The notes under the pieces: generated by a model
Seen by the model: the letters and a program-made list of their open reading frames with translations, nothing else
Databases searched by the model: none
What the model was told of the DNA's origin: nothing
Position numbers and translations under genes: made by a program
Assembly (NCBI GenBank): GCA_023053575.1
Contig: JAKZAP010000071.1
Span: forward strand, 62,001-126,000
Length of the DNA: 64,000 bases
From: Branchinecta lynchi
Lineage: Eukaryota; Arthropoda; Branchiopoda; Anostraca; Branchinectidae
Direction: 5' to 3'
Part shown: positions 43,822-58,500 of the stretch, piece by piece
Layout: each line of letters begins with the position of its first letter
Position numbering within the stretch: position 1 is the first letter of the stretch

Positions 43822-46800
43822 AGTGGGAAAACAAACCTTGTGGGAAAACCAACCTTGCGGGAAAACCAACCTTGGGGGAAAACAAAGCTTGTGGGAAAAC
43901 AAACCTTGTGGGAAAACCAACCTAGTGGGAAAAACAACCTAGTGGGAAAACAAACCTTGTGAGAAAACAAACCTTGTGGGAAAACCAACCTTATGGGGAA
44001 AGCAACCCTGCGGGAAAACCAACCTTGTGGGAAAACCAACCTTGTGGGAAAGCGAACCTTTTGGGAAAACCAACACAGTGGGAAAACAAACCTTGTGGGA
44101 AAACCAACCATGCGGGAAAGCGAACCTTTTGGGAAAACCAACACAGTGGGAAAACAAACCTTGTGGGAAAACCAACCTTGCGGGAAAACCAACCTTGGGG
44201 GAAAACAAAGCTTGTGGGAAAACAAACCTTTTGGGAAAACAAACCTTGTGGGAAAACAAACCTTGTGGGAAAACAAACCTTGTGAGAAAACAAACCTTGT
44301 GGGAAAACCAACCTTATGGGGAAAGAAACCTTGTGGGGAAACAAACCTTTCGGGAATACCAACCTTGTGGTAAAACAAACCTTGTGGGAAAACAAACCTT
44401 GTGGGAAAACAAACCTTGTGGGAAAACAAACCTTATGGGAAAACAAACCTTGTGGGGAAACAAATCTTGTGGGAAAACCAACAACAACCTCGTGGGAAAA
44501 CAAACCTTGTGAGAAAACAAACCTTGTGGGAAAACCAACCTTATGGGGAAAGCAACCCTGCGGGAAAACCAACCTTGTGGGGAAACCAACCTTGTGGGAA
44601 AGCGAACCTTTTGGGAAAACCAACAAAGTGGGAAAACAAACCTTGAGGGAAAACCAACCTTGCGGGAAAACCAACCTTGGGGGAAAACAAACCTTGTGGG
44701 AAAACAAACCTTGTGGGGAAACAAACCTAGTGGGAAAACAATCCTTGTGGGAAAACAAACCTTGTGGGGAAACAAACCTTGCGGGAAAACTAACCTTGTG
44801 GGAAAACAAACCCTGCGGGAAAACCAACCTTGTGGGATAACCAACCTTGTGGGGAAACAAACCTTTCGGGAAAACCAACCTTGTGGGAAAACAAACCTTG
44901 TGGGAAAACAAACCTTGTGGGAAAACAAACCTTGTGGGAAAACAAACCTTGTGAGAAAACAAACCTTGTGGGAAAACAAACCTAGTGGGAAAACAAACCT
45001 TGTGAGAAAAAAAAACTTGTGGGAAAACCAACCTTATGGGAAAACCAACACAGTGGGAAAACAAAGCTTTTGGGAAAACCAACCTTGCGGGAAAACAAAC
45101 CTTGGGGGAAAACAAAGCTTGTGGGAAAACAAACCTTTTGGGAAAACAAACCTTTTGGGAAAACAAACCTTGTGGGAAAAAAAACCTTGTGGGAAAACAA
45201 ACCTTTTGGGAAAACCAACCTTGCGGGAAAACCAACCTTGGGGGAAAACAAACCTTGTGGGAAAACAAACCGTGCGGGAAAACCAACCTTGTGGGGAAAA
45301 AAACCTTTCGGGAAAACTAACCTTGTGGGAAAAAAAAACCCTGCGGGAAAACGAACCTTGTGGGAAAACAAACCTTGTGGGAAAACAAACCTAGTGGGAA
45401 AACAAACCTTGTGAGAAAACAAACCTTGTGGGAAAACCAACCTTATGGGGAAACAAACCCTGCGGGAAAACCAACCTTGTGGGAAAACCAACCTTGCGGG
45501 AAAGTGAACCTTTTGGGAAAACCAACACAGTGGGAAAAAGACCTTGTGGGAAAACCAACCTTGCGGGAAAACCAACCTTGGGGGAATACAAACCTTGTGG
45601 GAAAACAAACCTTGTGGGGAAACAAACCTAGTGGGAAAACAAACCTTGTGAGAAAACAATTCTTGTGGGAAAACAAACCTTGGGGGGAAACAAACCTTGC
45701 GGAGAAACTAACCTTGTGGGAAAACAAACCCTGCGGGAAAACCAACCTTGTGGGGAAAAAAACCTTTCGGGAAAACTAACCTTGTGGGAAAACAAACCTT
45801 TCGGGAAAACCAACCTTGTGGGAAAACAAACCTTGTGGGAAAACAAACCTTGTGGGAAAACAAACCTTGTGGGAAAACAAACCTTATGGGAAAACAAACC
45901 TTGTGGGGAAACAAACCTTGTGGGAAAACCAACCTTGCGGGAAAGCGAACCTTTTGGGAAAACCAACACAGTGGGAAAACAAACCTTGTGGGAAAACCAA
46001 CCTTGCGGGAAAACCAACCTTGGGGGAAAACAAAGCTTGTGGGAAAACAAACCTTGTGGGAAAACCAACCTAGTGGGAAAAACAACCCAGTGGGAAAACA
46101 AACCTTGTGAGAAAACAAACTTTGTGGGAAAACCAACCTTATGGGGAAAGCGACCCTGCGGGAAAACCAACCTTGTGGGAAAACTAACCTTGTGGGAAAG
46201 CGAACCTTTTGGGAAAACCAACACAGTGGGAAAACAAACCTTGTGGGAAAACCAACCTTGCGGGAAAACCAACCTTGGGGGAAAACAAACCTCGTGGGAA
46301 AACAAACCTTGTGGGGAAACAAACCTAGTGGGAAAACAAACCTTGTGAGAAAACAATCCTTGTGGGAAAACAAACCTTGTGGGGAAACAAACCTTGCGGG
46401 AAAACTAACCTTGTGGGAAAACAAACCCTGCGGGAAAACCAACCGTGTGGGAAAACCCACCTTGTGGGGAAACAAACCTTTCGGGAAAACTAACCCTGTG
46501 GGAAAACAAACCCTGCGGGAAAACCAACCTTGTGGGAAAACAAACCTTTTGGGAAAACAAACCTTTTGGGAAAACAAACCTTGTGAGAAAACAAACCTTG
46601 TGGGAAAACCAACCTTATGGGGAAACAAACCCTGCGGGAAAACCAACCTTGTGGGAAAACCAACCTTGCGGGAAAGCGAACCTAGTGGGAAAACAAACCT
46701 TGTGAGAAAACAATCCTTGTGGGAAAACAAACCTTGGGGGGAAACAAACCTTGCGGGGAAACTAACCTTGTGGGAAAACAAACCCTGCGGGAAAACCAAC

Positions 46801-48943
46801 CTTGTGGAAAAACCAACCTTGTGGGGAAACAAACCTTTCGGGAAAACTAACCTTGTGGGAAAACAAACCCTGCGGGAAAACGAACCTTGTGGGAAAACCA
46901 ACCTTATGGGGAAACAAACCCTGCGGGAAAACCAACCTTGTGGGAAAACCAACCTTGCGGGAAAGCGAACCTTTTGGGAAAACCAACACAGTGGGAACAC
47001 AAACCTTGTGAGAAAACAATCCTTGTGGGAAAACAAACCTTGTGGGGAAACAAACCTTGTGGGGAAACAAACCTTGTGGGGAAAAAAACCTTGTGGGAAA
47101 ACTAACCTTGTGGGAAAACAAACCTTGCGGGAAAACTAACCTTGTGGGAAAACAAACCCTGCGGGAAAACCAACCTTGTGGGAAAACCAACCTTGTGGGG
47201 AAACAAACCTTTCGGGAAAACAAACCTTGTGGGAAAACAAACCTTGTGGGAAAACAAACCTTGTGGGAAAACAAACCTTATGGGGAAAGCAACCCAGCGG
47301 GGAAAACCAACCTTGTGGGAAAACCAACCTTGTGGGAAAGCGAACCTTTTGGGAAAACCAACACAGTGGGAACACAAACCTTATGGGGAAACAAACCCTG
47401 CGGGAAAAAAAACCTTGTGGGAAAACCAACCTTGCGGGAAAGCGAGCCTTTTGGGAAAACCAACACAGTGGGAAAAAACCTTGTGGGAAAACCAACCTTG
47501 CGGGAAAACCAACCTTGGGGGAAAATAAACCTTGTGGGAAAACAAACCTTGTGGGGAAACAAACCTAGTGGGAAAACAAACCTTGTGAGAAAACAATCCT
47601 TGTGGGAAAACAAACCTTGGGGGGAAACAAACCTTGCGGGGAAACTAACCTTGTGGGAAAACAAACCCTGCGGGAAAACCAACCTTGTGGGGAAACAAAC
47701 CTTTCGGGAAAACTAACCTTGTGGGAAAACAAACCCTGCGGGAAAACGAACCTTGTGGGAAAACAAACCTTGTGGGAAAACAAACCTTGTGGGAGAACAA
47801 ACCTTGTGAGAAAACAAACCTTGTGGGAAAACCAACCTTATGGGGAAACAAACCCTGCGGGAAAACCAACCTTGTGGGAAAACCAACCTTGCGGGAAAGC
47901 GAACCTTTTGGGAAAACCAACACAGTGGGAAAACAAACCTTGTGAGAAAACAATCCTTGTGGGAAAACAAACCTTGTGGGGAAACAAACCTTGTGGGGAA
48001 ACAAACCTTGTGGGAAAACTAACCTTGTGGGAAAACAAACCTTGCGGGAAAGCGAACCTTTTGGGAAAACCAACATAGTGGGAAAACAAACCTTGTGAGA
48101 AAACAATCCTTGTGGGAAAACAAACCTTGTGGGGAAACAAACCTTGTGGGCAAACAAACCTTGTGGGAAAACTAACCTTGTGGGAAAACAAACCTTGTGG
48201 GAAAACCAACCTTATGGGGAAAGCAACCCTGCGGGAAAACCAACCTTATGGGAAAACCAACCTTGTGGGAAAGCGAACCTTTTGGGAAAACCAACACAGT
48301 GGGAAAAAAACCTAGTGATAAAACCAACCTTGCGGGAAAACCAACCTTGGGGGAAAACAAACCTTGTGGGGAAACAAACCTAGTGGGAAAACAAACCTTG
48401 TGAGAAAACAATCCTTGTGGGAAAACAAACCTTGGGGGGAAACAAACCTTGCGGGGAAACTAACCTTGTGGGAAAACAAACCCTGCGGGAAAACCAACCT
48501 TGTAGGGAAACCAACCTTGTGGGGAAACAAACCTTTCGGGAAAACTAACCTTGTGGGAAAACAAACCCTGCGGGAAAACGAACCTTGTGGGAAAACAAAC
48601 CTTGTCGGAAAACAAACCTTGTGGGAAAACAAACCTTGTGAGAAAACAAACCTTGTGGGAAAACCAACCTTATGGGGAAACAAACCCTGCGGGAAAACCA
48701 ACCTTGTGGGAAAACCATCCTTGCGGGAAAGCGAACCTTTTGGGAAAACCAACACAGTGGGAAAACAAACCTTGTGAGAAAACAATCCTTGTGGGAAAAC
48801 AAACCTTGTGGGGAAACAAACCTTGTGGGGAAACAAACCTTGTGAGAAAACTAACCTTGTGGGAAAACAAACCTTGCGGGAAAACTAAGCTTGTGGGAAA
48901 ACAAACCTGGTGGGGAAACAAACCTTGTGGGAAAACCAACAAC

Positions 48944-49572
48944 AAGCTTTGTTTTCCCACTGTGTTGGTTTTCCCAAAAGGTTCGCTTTCCCGCAAGGTT
49001 GGTTTTCCCACAAGGTTTGTTTTCCCACTGTGTTGGTTTTCCCAAAAGGTTCGCTTTCCCACAAGGTTGGTTTTCCCGCAGGGTTGCTTTCCCCATAAGG
49101 TTTGTTTTCTCAAAAGGTTTGTTTTCCCACAAGGTTTGTTTTCCCACAAGGTTTTTTTTCCCACAAGGTATGTTTTCCCACAAGGTTTGTTTTCCCGAAA
49201 GGTTTGTTTCCCCACAAGGTTGGTTTTCCCACAAGGTTGGTATTCCCGCAGGGTTTGTTTTCCCACAAGTTTAGTTTTCCCGCAAGGTTTGTTTCCCCAC
49301 AAGGTTTGTTTTCCCACAAGGATTGTTTTCCCACTAGGTTTGTTTCCCCACAAGTTTTGTTTTCCCACAAGGTTTGTTTTCCCCCAAGGTTGGTTTTCCC
49401 GCAAGGTTGGTTTTCCCACAAGGTTTGTTTTCCCACTGTGTTGGTTTTCCCAAAAGGTTCGCTTTCCCACAAGGTTGGTTTTCCCACAAGGTTGGTTTTC
49501 CCGAAGGGTTGCTTTCCCCATAAGGTTGGTTTTCCCACAAGGTTTGTTTTCTTACAAGGTTTGTTTTCCCAC
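48944..49572 (-). repeat. Inverted segment within satellite B
   Basis: From AAGCTTTGTTTTCCCAC to TTGTTTTCCCAC the monomers read as the reverse complement (AAGGTTTGTTTTCCCAC) of all others. The segment is about 629 bp, 37 monomers. Monomers on either side are in the normal direction. It carries the same variant types as the flanking array. Confidence 0.92.
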
Positions 49573-52500
49573 CAACCTTGTGGGAAAGCGAACCTTTTGG
49601 GAAAACCAACACAGTGGGAAAAAAACCTTGTGGGAAAACCAACCTTGCGGGAAAACCAACCTTGGGGGAAAACAAATCTTGTGGGAAAACAAACCTTGTG
49701 GGGAAACAAACCTAGTGGGAAAACAAACCTTGTGAGAAAACAATCCTTGTGGGAAAACAAACCTTGGGGGGAAACAAACCTTGCGGGGAAACTAACCAAG
49801 TGGGAAAACAAACCCTGCGGGAAAACCAACCTTGTGGGAAAACCAACCTTGTGGGGAAACAAACCTTTCGGGAAAACTAACCTTGTGGGAAAACAAACCC
49901 TGCGGGAAAACGAACCTTGTGGGAAAACAAACCTTGTGGGAAAACAAACCTTGTGGGAAAACAAACCATGTGAGAAAACAAACCTTGTGGGAAAACCAAC
50001 CTTATGGGGAAACAAACCCTGCGGGAAAACCAACCTTGTGGGAAAACCAACCTTGCGGGAAAGCGAACCTTTTGGGAAAACCAACACAGTGGGAAAACAA
50101 ACCTTGTGGGAAAACCAACCTTGTGGGAAAACAAACCTTATGGGGAAAGCAACTCTGCGGGAAAACCAACCTTGTGGGAAAACCAACCTTGTGGGAAAGC
50201 GAACCTTTTGGGACAACCAACACAGTGGGAACACAAACCTTGTGGGAAAACCAACCTTGCGGGAAAACCAACCTTGTGGGGAAACAAACCTTGTGGGAAA
50301 AAAACCTTGTGGGAAAACAAACCTTGTGGGAAAGCGAACCTTTTGGGACAACCAACACAGAGGGAACACAAACCTTGTGGGAAAACCAACCTTGCGGGAA
50401 AACCAACCTTGCGGGAAAACCAACCTTGTGGGAAAAAAACCTTGTGGGAAAACAAACCTTGTGGGAAAACAAACCTTGTGGGAAAACAAACCTTATGGGA
50501 AAACCAACCTTGTGGGGAAACAAACCTTGTGGGAAAACCAACCTTGCGGGAAAGCGAACCTTTTGGGAAAACCAACACAGTGGGAAAACAAACCTTGTGG
50601 GAAAACCAACCTTGCGGGAAAACCAACCTTGGGGGAAAACAAAGCTTGTGGGAAAACAAACCTTGTGGGAAAACCAACCTAGTGGGAAAAAACAACCTAG
50701 TGGGAAAACAAACCTTGTGAGAAAACAAACCTTGTGGGAAAACTAACCTTATGGGGAAAGCAACCCTGCGGGAAAACCAACCTTGTGGGAAAACCATCCT
50801 TGTGGGAAAGCGAACCTTTTGGGAAAACCAACACAGTGGGAAAACAAACCTTGTGGGAAAACCAACCTTGCGGGAAAACCAACCTTGGGGGAAAACAAAC
50901 CTTGTGGGAAAACAAACCTTGTGGGGAAACAAACCTAGTGGGAAAACAAACCTTGTGAGAAAACAAACCTTGTGGGAAAACCAACCTTATGGGGAAAGAA
51001 ACCCTGCGGGAAAACCAACCTTGTGGGAAAACCAACCTTGTGGGAAAGCGAACCTTTTGGGAAAACAAACCTTGTGGGAAAACAAACCTTGTGGGAAAAC
51101 AAACCTTGTGAGAAAACAAACCTTGTGGGAAAACCAACCTTATGGGGAAAGAAACCTTGTGGGGAAACAAACCTTTCGGGAAAACCAACCTTGTGGGAAA
51201 ACGAACCTTGTGGGAAAACAAACCTTGTGGGAAAACAAACCTTGTGGGAAAACAAACCTTATGGGAAAACAAACCTTGCGGGGAAACAAACCTTGTGGGA
51301 AAACCAACCTTGCGGGAAAGCGAATCTTTTGGGAAAACCAACAGAGTGGGAAAACAAACCGTGTGGGAAAACCAACCTTGCGGGAAAACCAACCTTGGGG
51401 GAAAACAAAGCTTGTGGGATAACAAACCTTGTGGGAAAACCAACCTAGTGGGAAAAACAACCTAGTGGGAAAACAAACCTTGTGAGAAAACAAACCTTGT
51501 GGGAAAACCAACCTTATGGTGAAAGCAACCCTGCGGGAAAACCAACCTTGTGGGAAAACCAACCTTGTGGGAAAGCGAACCTTTTGGGAAAACCAACACA
51601 GTGGGAAAACAAACCTTGTGGGAAAACCAACGTTGCGGGAAAACCAACCTTGGGGGAAAACAAACCTTGTGGGAAAACAAACCTTGTGGGGAAACAAACC
51701 TAGTGGGAAAACAAACCTTGTGAGAAAACAATCCTTGTGGGAAAACAAACCTTGTGGGGAAACAAACCTTGCGGGAAAACTAACCTTGTGGGAAAACAAA
51801 CCCTGCGGGAAAACCAACCTTGTGGGAAAACCAACCTTGTGGGGAAACAAACCTTTTGGGAAAAAGCAACCTTGTGGGAAAACATACCTTGTGGAAAAAC
51901 AAACCTTGTGGGAAAACAAACCTTGTGGGAAAACAAACCTTGTGGGAAAACAAACCTTGTGGGAAAACAAACCTTATGGGAAAACAAACCTTGTGGGGAA
52001 ACAAACCTTGTGGGAAAACCAACCTTGCGGGAAAGCGAACCTTTTGGGAAAAAGGGAAAGCAACCCTGCGGGAAAACCAACCTTGTGGGAAAACCAACCT
52101 TGTGGGAAAGCGAACCTTTTGGGAAAACCAACACAGTGGGAAAACAAACCTTGTGGGAAAACCAACCTTGTGGGAAAGCGAACCTTTTGGGAAAACCAAC
52201 ACAGTGGGAAAACAAACCTTGTGGGAAAACCAACCTTGCGGGAAAACCAACCTTGGGGGAAAACAAAGCTTCTGGGAAAACAAACCTTTTGGGAAAACAA
52301 ACCTTGTGGGAAAACAAACCTTGTGGGAAAACAAACCTTGTGAGAAAACAAACCTTGTGGGAAAACCAACCTTATGGGGAAAGAAGCCTTGTGGGGAAAC
52401 AAACCTTTCGGGAAAACCAACCTTGTGGTAAAACAAACCTTGTGGGAAAACAAACCTTGTGGGAAAACAAACCTTATGGGAAAACAAACCTTGTGGGAAA

Positions 52501-55500
52501 ACAAACCTTATGGGAAAACAAACCTTGTGGGGAAACAAACCTTGTGGGAAAACCAACAACAACCTAGTGGGAAAACAAACCTTGTGAGAAAACAAACCTT
52601 GTAGGAAAACCAACCTTGTGGGAAAGCGAACCTTTTGGGAAAACCAACACAGTGGGAAAACAAACCTTGTGGGAAAACTAACCTCGCGGGAAAACCAACC
52701 TTGGGGGAAAACAAACCTTGTGGGAAAACAAACCTTGTGGGGAAACAAACCTAGTGGGAAAACAAACCTTGTGGGAAAACAATCCTTGTGGGAAAACAAA
52801 CCTTTTGGGGAAACAAACCTTGCGGGAAAACTAACCTTGTGGGAAAACAAACCTTGCGGGAAAACCAACCTTGTGGGAAAACCAACCTTGTGGGGAAACA
52901 AACCTTTCGGGAAAACCAGCCTTGTGGGAAAACATACCTTGTGGGAAAACAAACCTTGTGGGAAAACAAACCTTGTGGGAAAACAAACCTTGTGAGAAAA
53001 CCAACCTTGTGGGGAAACAAACCTAGTGGAAAAACAAACCTTGTGGGAAAACAAACCTTGTGGGGAAACAAACCTTGCGGGAAAACTAACCTTGTGGAAA
53101 AACAAACCCTGCGGGAAAACCAACCTTGTAGGAAAACCCACCTTGTGGGGAAACAAACCCTGCGGGAAAACCAGCCTTGTGGGAAAACAAACCTTGTGGG
53201 AAAACAAACCTTGTGAGAAAACAAACCTGGTGGGAAAACCAACCTTATGGGGAAACATACCCTGCGGGAAAACCAACCTTGTGGGAAAACCAACCTTGCG
53301 GGAAAGCGAACCTTTTGGGAAAACCAACACAGTGGGAAAAACAACCTTGTGAGAAAACAATCCTTGTGGGAAAACAAACCTTGTGGGGAAACAAACCTTG
53401 TGGGGAAACAAACCTTGTGGGAAAACTAACCTTGTGGGAAAACAATTCTTGCGGGAAAACTAACCTTGTGGGAAAACAAACCCTGCGGGAAAACCAACCT
53501 TGTGGGAAAACCAACCTTGTGGGGAAACAAACCTTTCGGGAAAACCAACCTTGTGGGAAAACAAACCTTGTGGGAAAACAAACCTTGTGGGAAAACAAAC
53601 CTTATGGGGAAAGCAACTCTGCGGGAAAACCAACCTTGTGGGAAAACCAACCTTGTGGGAAAGCGAACCTTTTGGGAAAACCAACACAGTGGGAAAACAA
53701 ACCTTGTGGGAAAACCAACCTTGCGGGAAAACCAACCTTGTGGGAAAACAAACCTTGTGGGAAAACAAACCTTGTGGGAAAACAAACCTTGTGGGAAAAC
53801 AAACCTTATGGGAAAACAAACCTTGTGGGGAAACAAACCTTGTGGGAAAACCAACCTTGCGGGAAAGCGAACCTTGGGGGAAAACAAAGCTTGTGGGAAA
53901 ACAAACCTTGTGGGAAAACCAACCTTGCGGGAAAACCAACCTTGGGGGAAAACAAAGCTTGTGGTAAAACAAACCTTGTGGGAAAACCAACCTAGTGGGA
54001 AAAACAACCTAGTGGGAAAACAAACCTTGTGAGAAAACAAACCTTGTGGGAAAACCAAACTTATGGGGAAAGCAACCCTGCGGGAAAACCAACCTTGTGG
54101 GAAAGCGAACCTTTTGGGAAAACCGACACAGTGGGAAAACAAACCTTGTGGGAAAACCAACCTTGCGGGAAAGCGAACCTTTTGGGAAAACCAACACAGT
54201 GGGAAAAGAAAGCTTGTGGGAAAACCAACCTTGCGGGAAAACCAACCTTGGGGGAAAACAAAGCTTGTGGGAAAACAAACCTTTTGGGAAAACAAACCTT
54301 GTGGGAAAACAAACCTTGTGGGAAAACAAACCTTGTGAGAAAACAAACCTTGTGGGAAAACCAACCTTATGGGGAAAGAAACCTTGTGGGGAAACAAACC
54401 TTTCGGGAAAACCAACCTTGTGGTAAAACAAACCGTGTGGGAAAACAAACCTTGTGGGAAAACAAACCTTGTGGGAAAACAAACCGTATGGGAAAACAAA
54501 CCTTGTGGGGAAACAAACCTTGTGGGAAAGCCAACCTTGTGAGAAAACAAACCTTGTGGGGAAACAAACCTAGTGGGAAAACAAACCTTGTGAGAAAAGA
54601 AACCTTGTGGGAAAACCAACCTTATGGGAAAACAAACCTAGTGGGAAAAAAAACCTTGTGGGGAAACAAACCTTTCGGGAAAACCAACCTTGTGGGAAAA
54701 CAAACCTTGTGGGAAAACAAACCTTGTGGGAAAACAAACCTTGTGGGAAAACAAACCTTGTGGGAAAACAAACCTTATGGGAAAACAAACCTTGTGGGGA
54801 AACAAACCTTGTGGGAAAACCAGCCTTGCGGAAAAGCGAACCTTTCGGGAAAACCAACACAATGGGAAAACAAACCTTGTGGGAAAACAAACCTTGTGAG
54901 AAAACAAACCTTGTGGGAAAACCAACCTTATGGGAAAACAAACCTAGTGGGAAAAGAAACCTTGTGGGGAAACAAACCTTTCGGGAAAACCAACCTTGTG
55001 GGAAAACAAACCTTGTGGGAAAACAAACCTTGTGGGAAAACAAACCTTGTGTGAAAACCAACCTAGTGGGAAAAACAACCTAGTGGGAAAACAAACCTTG
55101 TGAGAAAACAAACCTTGTGGGAAAACCAACCTTATGGGGAAAGCAACCCTGCGGGAAAACCAACCATGTGGGAAAACCAACCTTGTGGGAAAGCGAACCT
55201 TTTGGGAAAACCAACACAGTGGGAAAACAAACCTTGTGGGAAAACCAACCTTGCGGGAAAGCGAACCTTTTGGGAAAACCAACACAGTGGGAAAACAAAC
55301 CTTGTGGGAAAACCAACCTTGCGGGAAAACCAACCATGGGGGAAAATAAAGCTTGTGGGAAAACAAACCTTGTGGGAAAACAAACCTAGTGGGAAAACAA
55401 ACCTTATGGGAAAACAAACCTTGTGGGGAAACAAACCTTGTGGGAAAACCAACAACAACCTAGTGGGAAAACAAACCTTGTGAGAAAACAAACCTTGTGG

Positions 55501-58500
55501 GAAAACCAACCTTATGGGGAAAGCAGCCCTGCGGGAAAACCAACCTTGTGGGAAAACAAACCTTGTGAGAAAACAAACCTTGGGGGAAACAAACCTAGTT
55601 GGAAAACAAACCTTGTGAGAAAACAAACCTTGTGGAAAACCAACCTTATGGGGAAAGAAACCTTGTGGGGAAACAAACCTTTCGGGAAAACCAACCTTGT
55701 GGTAAAACAAACCTTGTGGGAAAACAAACCTTGTGGGAAAACAAACCTTGTGGGAAAACAAACCTTATGGGAAAACAAACCTTGTGGGGAAACAAACCTT
55801 GTGGGAAAACCAACAACAACCTAGTGGGAAAACAAACCTTGTGAGAAAACAAACCTTGTGGGAAAACCAACCTTATTGGGAAAGCAACCCTGCGGGAAAA
55901 CCAACCTTGTGGGAAAGCGAACCTTTTGGGAAAACCAACACAGTGGGAAAACCAATCCTTGTGGGAAAACAAACCTTATGGGAAAACAAACCTTGTGGGG
56001 AAACAAACCTTGTGGGAAAACCAACAACAACATAGTGGGAAAACAAACCTTGTGAGAAAACAAACCTTGTGGGAAAACCAACCTTATTGGGAAAGCAACC
56101 CTGCGGGAAAACCAACCTTGTGGGAAAGCGAACCTTTTGGGAAAACCAACACAGTGGGAAAACCAATCCTTGTGGGAAAACAAACCTTGTGGGGAAACAA
56201 ACCTTGCGGGAAAACTAACCTTGTGGGAAAACCCACCTTGTGGGGAAACAAACCTTTCGGGAAAACTAACCTTGTGGGAAAACAAACCTTGTGGGAAAAC
56301 AAACCTTGTGAGAAAACAAACCTTGGGGGAAACAAACCTAGTGGGAAAACAAACCTTGTGAGAAAACAAACCTTGTGGAAAACCAACCTTATGGGGAAAG
56401 AAACCTTGTGGGGAAACAAACCTTTCGGGAAAACCAAACTTGTGGTAAAACAAACCTTGTGGGAAAACAAACCTTGTGGGAAAACAAACCTTGTGGGAAA
56501 ACAAACCTTATGGGAAAATAAACCTTGTGGGGAAACAAACCTTGTGGGAAAACCAACAACAACCTAGTGGGAAAACAAACCTTGTGAGAAAACAAACCTT
56601 GTGGGAAAATCAACCTTATTGGGAAAGCAACCCTGCGGGAAAACCAACCTTGTGGGAAAGCGAACCTTTTGGGAAAACCAACACAGTGGGAAAACCAATC
56701 CTTGTGGGAAAACAAACCTTGTGGGGAAACAAACCTTGCGGGAAAACTAACCTTGTGGGAAAACAAATCCTGCGGGAAAACCAACCTTGTAGGAAAACCC
56801 ACCTTGTGGGGAAACAAACCTTTCGGTAAAACTAACCTTGTGGGAAAACAAACCTTGTGGGAAAACAAACCTTGTGAGAAAACAAACCTTGTGGGAAAAC
56901 CAACCTTATGGGGAAACAAACCCTGCGGGAAAACCAACCTTGTGGGAAAACCAACCTTGCGGGAAAGCGAACCTTTTGGGAAAACCAACACAGTGGGAAA
57001 ACAAACCTTGTGAGAAAACAATCCTTGTGGGAAAACAAACCTTGTGGGGACACAAACCTTGTGGAGAAACAAACCTTGTGGGAAAACTAACCTTGTGGGA
57101 GAACAAACCTTGCGGGAAAACTAAGCTTGTGGGAAAACAAACCCTGCGGGAAAACCAACCTTGTGGGGAAACAAACCTTGTGGGAAAACCAACCTTGTGA
57201 GAAAACAAACCTTGTGGGGAAACAAACCTTGTGGGAAAACAAACCCTGCGGGAAAACCAACCTTGTGGGAAAACCAACCTTGTGGGGAAACAAACCTTTC
57301 GGGAAAACCAACCTTGTGGGAAAACAAACCTTGTGGGAAAACCAACCTTGTGGGAAAACAAACCTTGTGGGAAAACAAACCTTGTGAGAAAACAAACCTT
57401 GTGGGGAAACAAACCTAGTGGGAAAACAAACCTTGTGAGAAAACAAAACTTGTGGGAAAACCAACCTTATGGGAAAACAAACCTAGTGGGAAAACAAACC
57501 TTGTGGGGAAACAAACCTTTCGGGAAAACCAACCTTGTGGGAAAACAAACCTTGTGGGAAACCAAACCTTGTGGGAAAACAAACCTTGTGGGAAAACAAA
57601 CCTTATGGGAAAACAAACCTTGTGGGGAAACAAACCTTGTGGGAAAACCAACAACAACCTAGTGGGAAAACAAACCTTGTGAGAAAACAAACCTTGTGGG
57701 AAAACCAACCTTATTGGGAAAGCAACCCTGCGGGAAAACCAACCTTGTGGGAAAGCGAACCTTTTGGGAAAACCAACACAGTGGGAAAACCAATCCTTGT
57801 GGGAAAACAAACCCTGTGGGGAAACAAACCTTGCGGGAAAACTAACCTTGTGGGAAAAAAAATCCTGCGGGAAAACCAACCTTGTAGGAAAACCCACCTT
57901 GTGGGGAAACAAACCTTTCGGGAAAACTAACCTTGTGGGAAAACAAACCCTGCGGGAAAACCAACCTTGTGGGAAAACAAACCTTGTGGGAAAACAAACC
58001 TTGTGGGAAAACAAACCTTGTGAGAAAACAAACCTTGTGGGAAAACCAACCTTATGGGGAAACAAACCCTGCGGGAAAACCAACCTTGTGGGAAAACCAA
58101 CCTTGCGGGAAAGCAACCTTTTGGGAAAACCAACACAGTGGGAAAACAAACCTTGTGAGAAAACAATCCTTGTGGGAAAACAAACCTTGTGGGGACACAA
58201 ACCTTGTGGAGAAACAAACCTTGTGGGAAAACCAACCTTGTGGGAAAACAAACCTTGTGGGAAAACAAACCTTGTGGGAAAACAAACCTTGTGGGAAAAC
58301 AAACCTTGTGGGAAAACAAACCTTGTGGGAAAACAAACCTTATGGGAAAACAAACCTTGTGGGGAAACAAACATTGTGGGAAAACCAGCCTTGCGGGAAA
58401 GCGAACCTTTTGGGAAAACCAACACAGTGGGAAAACAAACCTTGTGGGAAAACCAACCTTGCGGGAAAACCAACCTTGGGGGAAAACAAAGCTTGTGGGA

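Noticed and set aside
51780..53411. 543-codon frame and dozens of overlapping frames with a GKTNLVGKQTLWENKPC repeat or its antisense version
   Set aside because: The 17-bp monomer is stop-free in all six frames, so such frames are expected on both strands at once. No start context, domain or unique sequence.
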